A stretch of 64,000 nucleotides of DNA from Thauera terpenica 58Eu (GTDB taxonomy: Bacteria; Pseudomonadota; Gammaproteobacteria; Burkholderiales; Rhodocyclaceae), in the NCBI RefSeq assembly GCF_000443165.1, contig NZ_ATJV01000002.1, positions 1 through 64,000 on the forward strand, read 5' to 3'. Numbering within the stretch: the first letter of the stretch is position 1; each line of letters starts with the position of its first letter. The notes below the pieces were generated by a model. It was not told the DNA's origin, made no database searches, and was given only the letters and a program-made list of their open reading frames with translations. The position numbers and the translations under genes were made by a program. Below, piece after piece: positions 63,632 to 64,000 of the stretch.

Positions 63632-64000
63632 ATGGCCATTGCATCTGTGCGTCCGGCGGCCCTTGCCGGACAGTTCTACCCGCGTGAAGAGCGCGTGCTG
63701 CGCATGCAGATCACCGAAATGCTTGCAGCCGCCCTGCCGCTCGAGCACGCGATCACGCCCAAGGCCATCATCGTGCCGCACGCGGGCTACATCTATTCGG
63801 GGGGCGTGGCCGCCTACGCCTATCGCACCCTGGCCGCAGTGCGCGAACAGGTTCGGCGCGTGGTCGTGCTCGGTCCGGCGCATCGGGCGGCAGTGCGCGG
63901 CTTCGTCCTGCCCGCCGCGCAGGCTTTCAGCACGCCGCTGGGTGAGGTGCCGCTGAGTCGTATCGACTGGCTGATGCTGCAGGCACGGGGCGATGTGTAC
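63632..64000 (+). CDS. MEMO1-family protein (AmmeMemoRadiSam system B), cut by window end
   Basis: The first 123 codons are present, from an ATG that follows GGAGG. VRPAALAGQFYPREERVL, AIIVPHAGYIYSGGVAAYAY and VVVLGPAHRAAVRGF are the PF01875/MEMO signatures; the His residues belong to the extradiol-dioxygenase-like metal site. In bacteria it often sits with an AMMECR1 protein and a radical SAM enzyme, which may lie beyond the window. The stop codon is not in view. Confidence 0.88.
   Translation, partial: MAIASVRPAALAGQFYPREERVLRMQITEMLAAALPLEHAITPKAIIVPHAGYIYSGGVAAYAYRTLAAVREQVRRVVVLGPAHRAAVRGFVLPAAQAFSTPLGEVPLSRIDWLMLQARGDVY

Overview
This window looks like chromosomal DNA of a GC-rich betaproteobacterium, most probably of the Rhodocyclales/Zoogloeaceae type (Thauera, Azoarcus and relatives). 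That placement is inferred from strong G+C bias, the housekeeping gene types (ispDF, relA, ppx/ppk1, tsaB-rimI, radA, lplT), an etf/acyl-CoA dehydrogenase set and abundant GTAG-headed REP-like palindromes. No rRNA, tRNA, CRISPR array, insertion sequence or phage gene was recognised.

Region 1 (1-22.0 kb) is a surface-polysaccharide locus, all on the minus strand and therefore read from high to low coordinates. It starts with an outer-membrane export lipoprotein (Wza/EpsA type), then a Wzc-type tyrosine autokinase, a WecA-type initiating phosphoglycosyltransferase with an unusual C-terminal extension, and a TviB-type nucleotide-sugar dehydrogenase. A distinctly AT-richer, tightly overlapping cassette follows (flippase, ChbG/YdjC deacetylase, GT4, CapA, CapK-like ligase, O-antigen ligase/polymerase). 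The locus returns to high G+C with wecB, a two-gene ATPase plus putative PD-(D/E)xK protein module, a heparinase II/III-like lyase and a WbuB-like glycosyltransferase. It ends with REP debris, a broken duplicate of a hemerythrin gene and the intact bacteriohemerythrin gene. Two tandem REP arrays lie between the export, kinase and initiating-transferase genes.

Region 2 (22-25.6 kb) has a fused pabB-pabC gene flanked by two toxin-antitoxin modules: MazE/MazF with twin near-palindromic operator candidates, and HepT/MntA. Region 3 (25.6-37.4 kb) holds housekeeping genes: radA, a LysR regulator, lplT, uracil-DNA glycosylase, rimI, tsaB, an OmpR/EnvZ pair apparently read together with an ETHE1-like sulfur dioxygenase, then yciB-yciI-bolA-ppiC closed by a clear intrinsic terminator.

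Region 4 (37.4-50.2 kb) has a large hybrid sensor kinase with a neighbouring periplasmic binding protein. It continues with an etfB-etfA-(orphan CbiM-like)-acyl-CoA dehydrogenase operon opposite a TetR regulator, and an acyl-CoA synthetase/enoyl-CoA hydratase/TatD group: fatty-acid or acyl-CoA catabolism. Region 5 (50.2-64 kb) has an Mla-like lipid-transport operon, divergent ppx and ppk1, relA, mtfA, a flavodoxin-like protein, a host-attachment-type protein, ispDF, and the start of a MEMO-family gene cut by the window edge.

The strongest candidate for something undescribed is the ATPase/nuclease-like gene pair at 4192-6184, embedded in the polysaccharide locus. It has the layout of an ATPase-plus-effector anti-phage system, but the effector matches no family I recognise.
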